Assembly (NCBI GenBank): GCA_022511505.1
Contig: JAFLTK010000009.1
Span: forward strand, 1-8,352
Direction: 5' to 3'
From: Muribaculaceae bacterium
GTDB lineage: Bacteria > Bacteroidota > Bacteroidia > Bacteroidales > Muribaculaceae
DNA: 8,352 nucleotides
How positions within the stretch are numbered: the stretch's first letter is position 1; the number at the start of each line of letters is the position of its first letter. Positions 1 to 6,398 of the stretch are shown here, one piece after another. The translations under genes and the position numbers were made by a program. The notes beneath the pieces were generated by a model. That model searched no databases. It was not told where the DNA came from and was given only the letters and a program-made list of their open reading frames with translations.

Positions 1-53
1 AGAGCATCTGCCTTACAAGCAGAGGGTCGGGGGTTCGAATCCCTCAGCGCCCA
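1..53 (+). tRNA. tRNA-Val (anticodon TAC), 3' part only
   Basis: The window opens inside a tRNA. The 3' side of the D stem is at 2-5. The anticodon stem pairs 7-11 with 19-23 around the loop CTTACAA, which puts anticodon TAC at 14-16 (valine, GUA codons). The T stem pairs 29-33 with 41-45 around TTCGAAT. The 3' acceptor strand AGCGCCC fills 46-52, with A at 53 as discriminator. The next bases are CTT, so CCA is not encoded and must be added after transcription. The acceptor 5' strand and most of the D arm lie before the window. Confidence 0.93.
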
Positions 54-61
54 CTTTCATC

Positions 62-91
62 CAAGCGCATGCCTTTATCGGCGTGCGCTTG
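62..91 (+). terminator. hairpin downstream of tRNA-Val, possible terminator
   Basis: A 12-bp stem (62-73 with 80-91, one G-T wobble) encloses a 6-base loop, nine bases after the tRNA. There is no strong T-tract behind it on either strand, so it may be a weak terminator or a processing or end-protecting structure. The pairing is seen directly; the role is inferred. Confidence 0.45.
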
Positions 92-142
92 ACGTTTACA
101 ATAGGGGTAGTATTTCGCCCGACGACCTTACGTAACCATCCG

Positions 143-183
143 AAAAAAGGCCGGGTCGTCGCACGGGGCGGTGACTCGGCCTT
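143..183 (-). terminator. intrinsic terminator of the kduD-gatC-kduI unit
   Basis: Read on the minus strand, AAGGCCG (183-177) pairs with CGGCCTT (153-147). After one mismatch three further inner pairs form, and the stem is followed at once by a run of T residues (148-143). It sits about 50 bases beyond the kduI stop codon and is the only classical stem-plus-T-run terminator seen near these genes. It marks the end of the minus-strand unit and separates it from the convergent tRNA. Confidence 0.82.
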
Positions 184-230
184 CCAAGTTATAGACGGGT
201 TGAATTAGCGGTTAAAGGCGGGTTGACGGG

Positions 231-1154
231 TTAGCGGAGGTCGGGGACGGTCAGTTTGTCCATGTCACCGTAGTCGAGGTTCTCGCCACCCATGCCCCAG
301 ATAAACATATAGTTGGAGGTGCCGGCAGCGCAGTGGATTGACCACTCGGGCGACATGATTGCCTGCTCGTTGTGGAGCCAGCAGAGGCGAGTTTCCTGAG
401 GTTCGCCCATGATGTGGCAGATGGCGTTGTTTTCGGGCACATTGAAATAGAAATATGCCTCGACGCGGCGGTCGTGAACGTGGGCCGGCATTGTGTTCCA
501 CACGCTACCGGGCTGCAACTCGGTCAGACCCATCTGCAACTGGCAGGGACCCTCCTCGAGCACGTTGGAGACAATCAACTGGTTGATGACGCGGGCGTTA
601 GACTCCTCGAGCGAACCGGCTTCGATGCGGTTGGCTTTGAGCGAACCCTTGCGACCGTCAATGGTGATGAGCTGGGTCTTGTAGGCGTGGTGGGCAGTTG
701 TCGAGTTGATGTAGAACTTGGCGGGGTTTGAGGCATCCTTTGAGCGGAAAGTTACCTTCTTGTTACCGCGGCCCACGTAGAGTGCATCCTTGAAATGGAG
801 TTCATAGTCTTTGCCGTCGACGTTGACAATGCCGTCGCCGCCAATGTTGATGACGCCAAGTTCGCGACGCTCCAAGAAGTAGTCGGCCTTCAGCGGGTCG
901 ATTGTTTCGAGCTCAACGACCTTGGTAACGGGGACAACGCCGCCAAAGATGAGGCGGTCATACATCGAGTAGGTCAGGTTGATTTTGTCCTGCTCCATGA
1001 CGTTGAGCATCGTGAAATGGTCGCGAAGCTGGGTGGTGTTATAGTTCTTGAAATCATCGGGGTTAACGGCGCGCTGGATGGTGTAGGTCGTCTGGGCGTT
1101 GAGGCCACAGGCGGCGGCAGCGGCGAGAGCAAATGCTAAGATTGATTTTTTCAT
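231..1154 (-). CDS. kduI: 4-deoxy-L-threo-5-hexosulose-uronate ketol-isomerase (KduI) with an export signal
   Basis: KduI converts 5-keto-4-deoxyuronate, released from pectin, alginate-like or glycosaminoglycan breakdown, into 3-deoxy-D-glycero-2,5-hexodiulosonate. The 307-residue product shows family signatures: FLERRELGVINIGG at about 93-106, WNTMPAHVHDRR at 219-230, and WSIHCAAG at 271-278. H225, H227, E232 and H274 match the zinc ligands of the cupin core. The usual KduI is about 280 residues and cytoplasmic. Here residues 1-20 form a Sec signal: MKKS, a hydrophobic Ala/Leu stretch, then LNA before Q21. The mature part starts where ordinary KduI starts. A Cys at 16 makes a lipoprotein site a weaker alternative. 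The frame stays open upstream to 1208, but that part encodes only low-complexity Asn/Ile/Lys, so the ATG at 1154 is preferred. It is the last gene of the kduD-gatC-kduI set. The function is secure; the location is inferred. Confidence 0.95.
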   Translation of the reverse strand: MKKSILAFALAAAAACGLNAQTTYTIQRAVNPDDFKNYNTTQLRDHFTMLNVMEQDKINLTYSMYDRLIFGGVVPVTKVVELETIDPLKADYFLERRELGVINIGGDGIVNVDGKDYELHFKDALYVGRGNKKVTFRSKDASNPAKFYINSTTAHHAYKTQLITIDGRKGSLKANRIEAGSLEESNARVINQLIVSNVLEEGPCQLQMGLTELQPGSVWNTMPAHVHDRRVEAYFYFNVPENNAICHIMGEPQETRLCWLHNEQAIMSPEWSIHCAAGTSNYMFIWGMGGENLDYGDMDKLTVPDLR

Positions 1155-1368
1155 ATCGATGTTTTTATTGATATTCTTGTTGTTGGTGATGTTGGTGTCC
1201 TCGCACAACTCGCTGCGCTCGCATGTACGAGGTTATTGAAATTTTCATCGCTCTGCGATGTTGATGGTTTTGGCGATGATGATTGGTGTTGTTATTGTTG
1301 TTGATGTAGTCAATAAAATCATTAACAACATTGACAACATTAACAACAATAACAACACTTTATTGGGA
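1155..1368. other. gatC-kduI intergenic spacer with low-complexity and hairpin DNA
   Basis: No gene is seen in these 214 bases. The spacer holds a long inverted repeat next to the gatC stop (listed separately) and a 6-bp hairpin, CATCGC-TCT-GCGATG, at 1246-1260. At 1207-1220 there is a CTCGCTGCGCTCG-type motif resembling the post-stop hairpin after ettA. Nearest kduI, on the transcribed strand, is an AAC/ATC/AAT-rich leader poor in G. No convincing promoter was found, so kduI probably depends on read-through from upstream. Confidence 0.6.
1286..1358. repeat. 29-bp inverted repeat built from 9-bp AAC-type units
   Basis: The left arm 1286-1314 and right arm 1330-1358 are complementary at 27 of 29 positions, with a 15-base spacer. 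The region 1321-1356 is also a four-copy imperfect tandem repeat of a 9-mer: ATTAACAAC, ATTGACAAC, ATTAACAAC, AATAACAAC. On the minus strand it begins about 10 bases after the gatC stop, so the mRNA could form a long, AU-rich hairpin between gatC and kduI. A role in mRNA stability or in lowering kduI expression is possible but not shown. Confidence 0.8.
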
Positions 1369-2805
1369 TTATTCCATATCTTTGAGAGTGGTCGAGTTAT
1401 CTTTCTGCATCTCCTTGGCGTTGCGGATAATCAGGACGCGGTTCCACCACATCAGGCCGGCTGTCAGCACGACGAGCACGGCGGCGCCGACATACTTGAG
1501 CGCGTAGGTTGCCTGGAAGATAATCCATGCCAGCGGGCTTGACGCGAAGTCGAGCGCACCGCCCTCAAAGCCGGCCGGAATGTTAACGGCGGCATCCTGG
1601 GTCTTGACATAGACATCCTTGGCGGCGAGGGTGAAGTAGGGAGCGAGGTTGGTCACCAGGTAAAGACCGAGGGTCATCACGACGAGTCCGATGATGAAGG
1701 TTTTGAACACGTTACCTTTGGTGAACGGCAACACGAGGGGGAACACATAGAACATGCCGGCAAGCGAGGCGAGCGGCAGGAACTGGTTGCCGGGGAGAAC
1801 GACGGCGAGCACCAGTGTCACGGGGATGAGCAACAGCGAGACAACGAGGGTGGTCGGGTGGCCGATGACAAGCGCGGGAGACATACCGATATTCAAACCG
1901 TCGGCGCTCTTGAACTTGCGTGCAATCAGGCTGCGGGTGGCGTCGCTGATGGGCTTCAATCCCTCGATGAACAGGACGGTAACGCGGGGGATAAGTTCCA
2001 TGACAGCACCCATCTTGATGCCGAGGCCCAGGATGTAGGGAATCTGGTCAACGATTTCGCCCCACGACTGGCAAGTCAGGCAGCCGATGATGACACCGAC
2101 GATAACGCCGAGGAAGAGCGGCTCGCCGAGCAGACCAAATTTCTTCTTCATGCCCTCGGCGTCGATCTCGAGTTTTTCCATGCCGGGAATCATGTCGAGA
2201 CCCTTGTTGATTGCCCATGCAAAGGGCACGAAGCCGGCACAGAAAGGCTGGGGAATCGAGATGCCGTCCATATCCTTATAATAGGACTGGAATTTCTTGG
2301 CGGTCATGTCGGCCAAGACAAGGGTGATGATGTAGCAGATGATGGCACCGAAGAAGCCCCATGCGAGCGACTCGGTGGCAAAGTAGATGACGGCACCGAT
2401 GAAAGCGAAGTGCCAATAGTTCCAAAGGTCGATGTTGACGGTGCGTGTGGCACGCAAAACGAGCATCAGCAGGTTGACGCCCAAACACACCGGGATGATG
2501 AACGCGCCGACGGCGGTGTTGTAGGCAACGGCGGCAGCCGATGGCCAACCCATGTCAAACACGTGGAGTTGAAGATTGTAGATTTCAACGACTTTCTCCA
2601 ACGCCGGGCCGAGGGCCGAGGTCAGCAGGGCGGTCACAATCGAGAGGCCGATGAAACCGACGCCCACCTTGAGACCCGCTTTAAGCGCGTCGCCCAAGCG
2701 GATGCCGATGCAGACGCCCAAGATGGTGAAGATGATAGGCATCATGACGGCAGCCCCGAGCCCGATGATATAGCCAAAAACGGCTTCAACTGAAAATGAA
2801 TCCAT
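1369..2805 (-). CDS. gatC: GatC-like PTS IIC membrane transporter, lone subunit
   Basis: This 478-residue, very hydrophobic protein matches the galactitol PTS IIC family (E. coli GatC, about 450 residues) along its length. Matching stretches include the N-terminal GLGAAVMMPIIF, LQLHVFDMGWP near 78-88, VNIDLWNYWH near 123-132, KKFGLLGEP near 221-229, the GHPTT segment, and VLPGNQFLP. About ten hydrophobic membrane segments can be picked out, with a basic/polar C-terminal tail. A IIC normally moves the sugar while IIB phosphorylates it. No IIA, IIB, HPr or EI gene lies in the window, and Bacteroidales generally lack a full PTS. It lies between kduD (125-base gap) and kduI, so a role as a phosphorylation-independent carrier for the keto-deoxyuronate is inferred. 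The family call is firm; galactitol as substrate is not supported here. Confidence 0.88.
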   Translation of the reverse strand: MDSFSVEAVFGYIIGLGAAVMMPIIFTILGVCIGIRLGDALKAGLKVGVGFIGLSIVTALLTSALGPALEKVVEIYNLQLHVFDMGWPSAAAVAYNTAVGAFIIPVCLGVNLLMLVLRATRTVNIDLWNYWHFAFIGAVIYFATESLAWGFFGAIICYIITLVLADMTAKKFQSYYKDMDGISIPQPFCAGFVPFAWAINKGLDMIPGMEKLEIDAEGMKKKFGLLGEPLFLGVIVGVIIGCLTCQSWGEIVDQIPYILGLGIKMGAVMELIPRVTVLFIEGLKPISDATRSLIARKFKSADGLNIGMSPALVIGHPTTLVVSLLLIPVTLVLAVVLPGNQFLPLASLAGMFYVFPLVLPFTKGNVFKTFIIGLVVMTLGLYLVTNLAPYFTLAAKDVYVKTQDAAVNIPAGFEGGALDFASSPLAWIIFQATYALKYVGAAVLVVLTAGLMWWNRVLIIRNAKEMQKDNSTTLKDME

Positions 2806-2865
2806 TGATAATGAAAGGAATAAAGGTTAAAGAAAAGGGGAGGAGAGCCAAGCGGGTATTTATAC

Positions 2866-2910
2866 ACGCAATTCACCGCGGGTCGACCGGACCCGGCGGT
2901 GAATACGCGT
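2866..2910. repeat. 18-bp hairpin between kduD and gatC
   Basis: Three nested stems stack: ACGC/GCGT (2866-2869 with 2907-2910), ATTCACCGC/GCGGTGAAT (2871-2879 with 2896-2904), and GGGTC/GACCC (2880-2884 with 2890-2894). They are joined by a small internal loop and one bulged G, with a 5-base apical loop. On the minus strand no T-run follows, so it is not a standard terminator. It lies about 20 bases past the kduD stop and could serve as a processing or attenuation structure inside the kduD-gatC transcript. Confidence 0.75.
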
Positions 2911-2920
2911 AATATTCAGA

Positions 2921-2935
2921 GTAACAAATTGTTAC
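2921..2935. promoter_or_regulatory. 15-base dyad overlapping the kduD stop codon
   Basis: GTAACAA-A-TTGTTAC is a perfect dyad around a single central base, and the kduD TAA stop (2934-2932) lies inside it. It could be a short RNA hairpin or an operator for a dimeric regulator acting on gatC-kduI. Only the symmetry is seen; function is unknown. Confidence 0.4.
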
Positions 2936-3726
2936 TTAGGTTGCTTGCCAATGTAGGCGAGGATACCGCCGTCGACATAGAGAACGTGGCCGTTGACAAA
3001 GTCGCTGGCCGACGATGCCAGGAACACGGCCGGGCCCTTGAGGTCCTCGGGTGTACCCCAGCGTGCGGCGGGAGTCTTGGCGATGATGAACGAGTCAAAC
3101 GGGTGACGGCTGCCGTCGGGCTGGCGCTCGCGCAGGGGAGCGGTCTGCTCGGTAGCGATGTAGCCCGGGCCGATGCCGTTGCACTGGATGTTGTATTCGC
3201 CATATTCAGAGGCGATGTTGCGGGTCAGCATCTTCAAGCCGCCCTTTGCCGAAGCGTAGGCCGAAACGGTTTCGCGGCCAAGTTCGCTCATCATCGAGCA
3301 GATATTGATAATCTTGCCGCCGCCCTTCTTCATCATGCCGGGGATAACAGCCTTTGAGCAGATGTACGGGCCGATAAGGTCAACCTCGATGACGCGGCGG
3401 AACTCGTCGACTTCCATCTCGTGCATCGGGATGCGCTTGATGATACCGGCGTTGTTGACAAGGATGTCGACGGTGCCGAGCGTTGCTTCGATGTCGGCAA
3501 CCATAGCCTTTACCTGGGCCTCGTCGGTGACGTCACAGAGGTAGCCCTTGGCCTCGATACCGAGAGCCTTGTAGGCCTCGGCGGCGCGGTCGATAGTCGA
3601 CTGGCGTGAAGCGTTATAAACAATTTTTGCACCGGCTTCGGCAAGCGCCGTTGCAATTGCAAGTCCAATTCCGTAGGCAGCGCCGGTCACGAGAGCAACC
3701 TTGCCGTCAAGTGAAAAGTTTACCAT
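2932..3726 (-). CDS. kduD: 2-dehydro-3-deoxy-D-gluconate 5-dehydrogenase (KduD), SDR family
   Basis: This 264-residue classical short-chain dehydrogenase is expected to reduce the KduI product (3-deoxy-hexodiulosonate) to 2-keto-3-deoxygluconate in the cytoplasm. The cofactor motif TGAAYGIG is at 14-21, D65 follows in LCDVTD, and NNAG is at 91-94. The catalytic S144, Y157 and K161 lie in NICSMMS...SAYASAKGG. The usual active-site Asn position reads Asp (VDL, D116). There is no signal peptide. Close relatives in Bacteroidales are often labelled gluconate 5-dehydrogenase, and from sequence alone that remains an alternative. The kduI gene in the same unit favours KduD. It is the first gene of the set and has its own likely promoter at 3765-3796. 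The start MVNFSLDGKVALVTG matches the usual N-terminus of the family. Confidence 0.88.
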   Translation of the reverse strand: MVNFSLDGKVALVTGAAYGIGLAIATALAEAGAKIVYNASRQSTIDRAAEAYKALGIEAKGYLCDVTDEAQVKAMVADIEATLGTVDILVNNAGIIKRIPMHEMEVDEFRRVIEVDLIGPYICSKAVIPGMMKKGGGKIINICSMMSELGRETVSAYASAKGGLKMLTRNIASEYGEYNIQCNGIGPGYIATEQTAPLRERQPDGSRHPFDSFIIAKTPAARWGTPEDLKGPAVFLASSASDFVNGHVLYVDGGILAYIGKQPK

Positions 3727-3764
3727 GATATTTAGTTTTAGTTAATTATTGTTTCTATTTTGCG

Positions 3765-3796
3765 CGAAGATAGTTATAAAAATTGATTTCCACAAA
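3765..3796 (-). promoter_or_regulatory. putative Bacteroidetes-type promoter for kduD-gatC-kduI
   Basis: On the minus strand a -33-like TTTG (3796-3793) is followed after 20 bases by TATCTTCG (3772-3765), one mismatch from TAnnTTTG. It ends about 38 bases before the kduD ATG, giving a short AT-rich leader. The spacing fits the known pattern for this phylum. The transcription start is inferred. Confidence 0.55.
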
Positions 3797-3803
3797 TCTC
3801 TGT

Positions 3804-3885
3804 GTTGTTGTTGATGTTATTGATGTTATTGGTGTTGTTGATGTTGATGTCGTCAATAAAAACAATAACAACAATAAAAACACAC
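3804..3885. repeat. 9-bp tandem repeat tract with imperfect inverted repeat
   Basis: From 3807 to 3851 the plus strand reads as successive 9-mers: GTTGTTGAT, GTTATTGAT, GTTATTGGT, GTTGTTGAT, GTTGATGTC. Segment 3817-3831 is complementary to 3863-3877 at 14 of 15 positions. The tract lies between the upp stop codon and the kduD promoter and resembles the repeat after gatC, including the phrase GTCAATAAA in both. It may act as a weak end structure for upp mRNA. Confidence 0.65.
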
Positions 3886-3886
3886 G

Positions 3887-4552
3887 CTATTCTTTGATTC
3901 CGTAGGCAAGGTCGCCGGCGTCGCCAAGACCGGGGACGATGTAGGAGTGGGAATTGATTTCAGCGTCTATGGCACCGACCCATAGGGTAGTGTCCTCGGG
4001 GAAATGCTCCTTGACAAAGTCGACCGCTTTTTGTGACGCGATGACCGCGGCAAGGTGGGTGCGGGCCGGGACGCCCTTGGTCAGCAGCGCGCGGTAGCTG
4101 AGTTCCATCGACGAGCCGGTGGCAAGCATCGGGTCGGCGAGGATGAGCGTCTTGCCATCGAGGCGCGGCGATGCGATATATTCTATATATATGTCAAACT
4201 CGTCCTGGTCTTTGTATTTCTTCTCTTTATACTTGCGATAGGCCGAGACAAAGGCATTCTCGGCGCTATCAAAGTATTGCAGGAAGCCTTGGTGGAACGG
4301 GAGGCCGGCGCGGAAGATGGTGCCGAGGACAACCGGCGTTGCCAAGCGCTGACACGTGGCCGTCTCGAGCGGCGTCACGACGTCAACGTTCTTATATTCA
4401 AGTGTTTTTGAAATTTCGTAGGCCATAATCTCGCCAATACGCTCAAGGTTCTGGCGAAATCTCATCATGTCGCCCTGAATCTTGACGTCGCGCAACTCGC
4501 TCATATATTGGGATACGAGCGACGGGGTCTCGGCAAAGTTGATTACTTTCAT
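3887..4552 (-). CDS. upp: uracil phosphoribosyltransferase
   Basis: This cytoplasmic pyrimidine-salvage enzyme converts uracil and PRPP to UMP and diphosphate. The 221-residue protein carries GTIFRAGLPFHQGFLQYF at about 77-94 and the PRPP-binding loop LILADPMLATGSSME at 136-150. The uracil-binding C-terminus YIVPGLGDAGDLAYG is at 204-218. Length is close to the usual 205-220 residues. It ends with TAG, unlike most neighbours. It lies 87 bases after ettA, and the gap carries a hairpin plus AT-rich DNA but no clear promoter, so it may be read from the upstream housekeeping genes. Nothing links it functionally to the kdu genes downstream. Confidence 0.96.
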   Translation of the reverse strand: MKVINFAETPSLVSQYMSELRDVKIQGDMMRFRQNLERIGEIMAYEISKTLEYKNVDVVTPLETATCQRLATPVVLGTIFRAGLPFHQGFLQYFDSAENAFVSAYRKYKEKKYKDQDEFDIYIEYIASPRLDGKTLILADPMLATGSSMELSYRALLTKGVPARTHLAAVIASQKAVDFVKEHFPEDTTLWVGAIDAEINSHSYIVPGLGDAGDLAYGIKE

Positions 4553-4600
4553 GGTTGTTAGGGGCTTGAAAGTTTAAATATCAATAAACTTATAAAACTA

Positions 4601-4639
4601 TAAACTCTAAACTTCAACTCGAGCGAAGCGAGAGTTGAA
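4601..4639. repeat. post-stop hairpin plus 12-mer after ettA
   Basis: TTCAACTC (4613-4620) pairs with GAGTTGAA (4632-4639) around an 11-base centre containing GCGAAGCG. The stem begins right at the ettA stop codon. Beyond it on the transcribed strand comes GTTTAGAGTTTA (4612-4601 reversed). The same arrangement follows def. It could be a weak terminator or 3'-end stabiliser, although no long T-run is present. Confidence 0.65.
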
Positions 4640-6322
4640 TTACATCAGTTTGCGATAGCGACGGCGCGGGGGCTCCTTGCCGCCGTTTTGTGCCTTCTTA
4701 TATTCCTCATAGTCGCTGTAGCTACCGGCATAGAAAACAACCTTGCCGTCGCCTTCAAATGACAGAATATGGGTGCAAATACGGTCGAGGAACCAGCGGT
4801 CGTGGCTGACGACGACGGCACATCCGGCGAAGTCGTCGAGACCTTCCTCGAGGGCGCGGAGTGTGTTGACGTCAATGTCGTTGGTAGGCTCGTCGAGCAA
4901 CAGGACGTTACCTTCCTCTTTGAGCGCCATTGCAAGGTGCAGGCGATTGCGCTCGCCGCCTGACAGTACGCCGATTTTCTTCTCCTGGTCGGCTCCCGAG
5001 AAGTTGAATTTCGACAGATAGGCGCGGGCATTGACGTCGCGGCCACCCATGCGGAAACTTTCAACGCCCTGAGAGATAACCTCATATACAGTGCGCTCGG
5101 GCAGCAGGTCGTGGTGACGCTGGTCAACGTAGGCAATCTTAACCGTTTCGCCCACTTCAAAGTTACCGGCATCGGCTTTCTCTTGTCCCATGATGAGGCG
5201 GAACAGGGTTGTCTTGCCGGCACCGTTGGGGCCGATGACGCCGACGATACCGTTTGGAGGCAGTGTAAACTCAAGGTTCTCAAAGAGTTTCTTGTCGCCG
5301 TAGGATTTGGCAAGCCCTGTGGCCTCGATGACCTTGTTGCCCAGTCGCGGGCCGTTGGGGATGAAAATCTCGAGGCATTCCTCTTTCTGTTTTTGGTCCT
5401 CGTTGAGGAGTTTGTCGTAGGAGTTCAAGCGTGCTTTACCTTTGGCCTGACGGGCCTTAGGGGCCATGCGAACCCATTCGAGTTCGCGTTCCAGCGTCTT
5501 GCGTCGCTTGCTGGCCTGCTTCTCTTCCTGAGCCATGCGCTTGGTCTTTTGCTCGAGCCACGACGAGTAATTGCCTTTCCATGGTATACCCTCGCCGCGG
5601 TCAAGTTCGAGAATCCAGCCGGCGACGTGGTCAAGGAAATAGCGGTCGTGGGTGATGGCGATGACGGTGCCGGGATAGCGCTGGAGGTGCTGCTCGAGCC
5701 AGTCGATCGACTCGGCGTCGAGGTGGTTGGTAGGCTCGTCGAGCAACAGCACGTCGGGTTGCTGGAGCAACAGGCGGCAGAGAGCCACACGGCGACGCTC
5801 GCCTCCCGAGAGAGTTGCGATTTTCTGGTCGTCGGGCGGGCACTGCAAGGCGTCCATCGCTTTCTCGAGTTTGGTGTCGATGTTCCACGCGTCGGCCGCG
5901 TCGAGTTTGTCCTGAAGCTCGGCCTGACGATTGATGACGGCGTCCATCTTGTCGGGGTCCTCGAGCACCTCGGGGTCGCCAAACATAGCGTTGACGGCGT
6001 CATACTCGGCAAGAAGGTCCATCACCGGCTGCACGCCCTCGCGAACGACCTCAATGACCGTCTTGTCGGGGTCAAGTTGCGGCTCCTGCTCCAGATAGCC
6101 CACGCTGTATCCCGGCGAGAACACAACCTCGCCCTGGATATCCTTGTCGAGTCCGGCTATTATTTTTAAAAGTGAAGATTTACCCGAGCCGTTCAGACCA
6201 ATGATGCCAATCTTGGCGCCATAGAAAAACGACAGGTAAATGTTTTTCAAAACTTGTTTTTGGGGCGGGTAGATTTTGGAGACTCCCACCATCGAGAAAA
6301 TAACTTTTTTATCGTCGGCCAT
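4640..6322 (-). CDS. ettA: energy-dependent translational throttle protein EttA (ABC-F ATPase)
   Basis: EttA is a soluble ribosome-associated ABC-F protein that binds the E site and gates entry into elongation according to ATP/ADP state. The 560-residue protein has two ABC cassettes and no membrane segments. Cassette 1 has Walker A GLNGSGKS at 42-49, signature LSGGE at 171-175, Walker B LLLDEP at 192-197 and switch H225. Cassette 2 has GPNGAGKTT at 364-372, LSGGE at 453-457, LLLDEP near 474-479 and H507. The insertion in cassette 1 (about 95-140) corresponds to the EttA arm, and the charged stretch at about 255-315 to the interdomain linker. The C-terminus RRRYRKLM is typical of EttA. The start MADDKKVIF fits the family. 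The 123-base leader is almost free of G. The ABC-F group also includes Uup and antibiotic-resistance factors, but the full-length match favours EttA. Confidence 0.95.
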   Translation of the reverse strand: MADDKKVIFSMVGVSKIYPPQKQVLKNIYLSFFYGAKIGIIGLNGSGKSSLLKIIAGLDKDIQGEVVFSPGYSVGYLEQEPQLDPDKTVIEVVREGVQPVMDLLAEYDAVNAMFGDPEVLEDPDKMDAVINRQAELQDKLDAADAWNIDTKLEKAMDALQCPPDDQKIATLSGGERRRVALCRLLLQQPDVLLLDEPTNHLDAESIDWLEQHLQRYPGTVIAITHDRYFLDHVAGWILELDRGEGIPWKGNYSSWLEQKTKRMAQEEKQASKRRKTLERELEWVRMAPKARQAKGKARLNSYDKLLNEDQKQKEECLEIFIPNGPRLGNKVIEATGLAKSYGDKKLFENLEFTLPPNGIVGVIGPNGAGKTTLFRLIMGQEKADAGNFEVGETVKIAYVDQRHHDLLPERTVYEVISQGVESFRMGGRDVNARAYLSKFNFSGADQEKKIGVLSGGERNRLHLAMALKEEGNVLLLDEPTNDIDVNTLRALEEGLDDFAGCAVVVSHDRWFLDRICTHILSFEGDGKVVFYAGSYSDYEEYKKAQNGGKEPPRRRYRKLM

Positions 6323-6398
6323 AGTTGGTTATGAGAATAATCTTGGGGTGAAGTGTTGTTGGAGTTGTTGCTGTTGTTTGTGTTGTTGGATAAACCTT

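Noticed and set aside
54..143. prophage or integrative-element attachment at the tRNA-Val 3' end
   Set aside because: No integrase gene and no repeat of the tRNA 3' end is seen elsewhere in the window.
795..1139. plus-strand frame opposite kduI
   Set aside because: It is antisense to a well-conserved cupin enzyme and has no recognisable motif.
1155..1208. 18-residue N-terminal extension of kduI
   Set aside because: It encodes only repeats of Asn, Ile, Lys and Thr from AAC/ATC tracts and would bury the clear signal peptide; the ATG at 1154 is better.
1286..1358. CRISPR-like array from the repeated 9-mers
   Set aside because: Units are contiguous, short and without spacers, and there are no cas genes.
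1858..2793. 311-codon plus-strand open frame
   Set aside because: It is antisense to the IIC gene, and its Asp/Gly/His-rich composition is a mirror of a hydrophobic membrane protein.
5111..6169. 352-codon plus-strand open frame
   Set aside because: It lies wholly antisense to ettA, whose two ABC cassettes are intact. The product shows no domain order, and the frame is open because of GC-rich third positions on the other strand.
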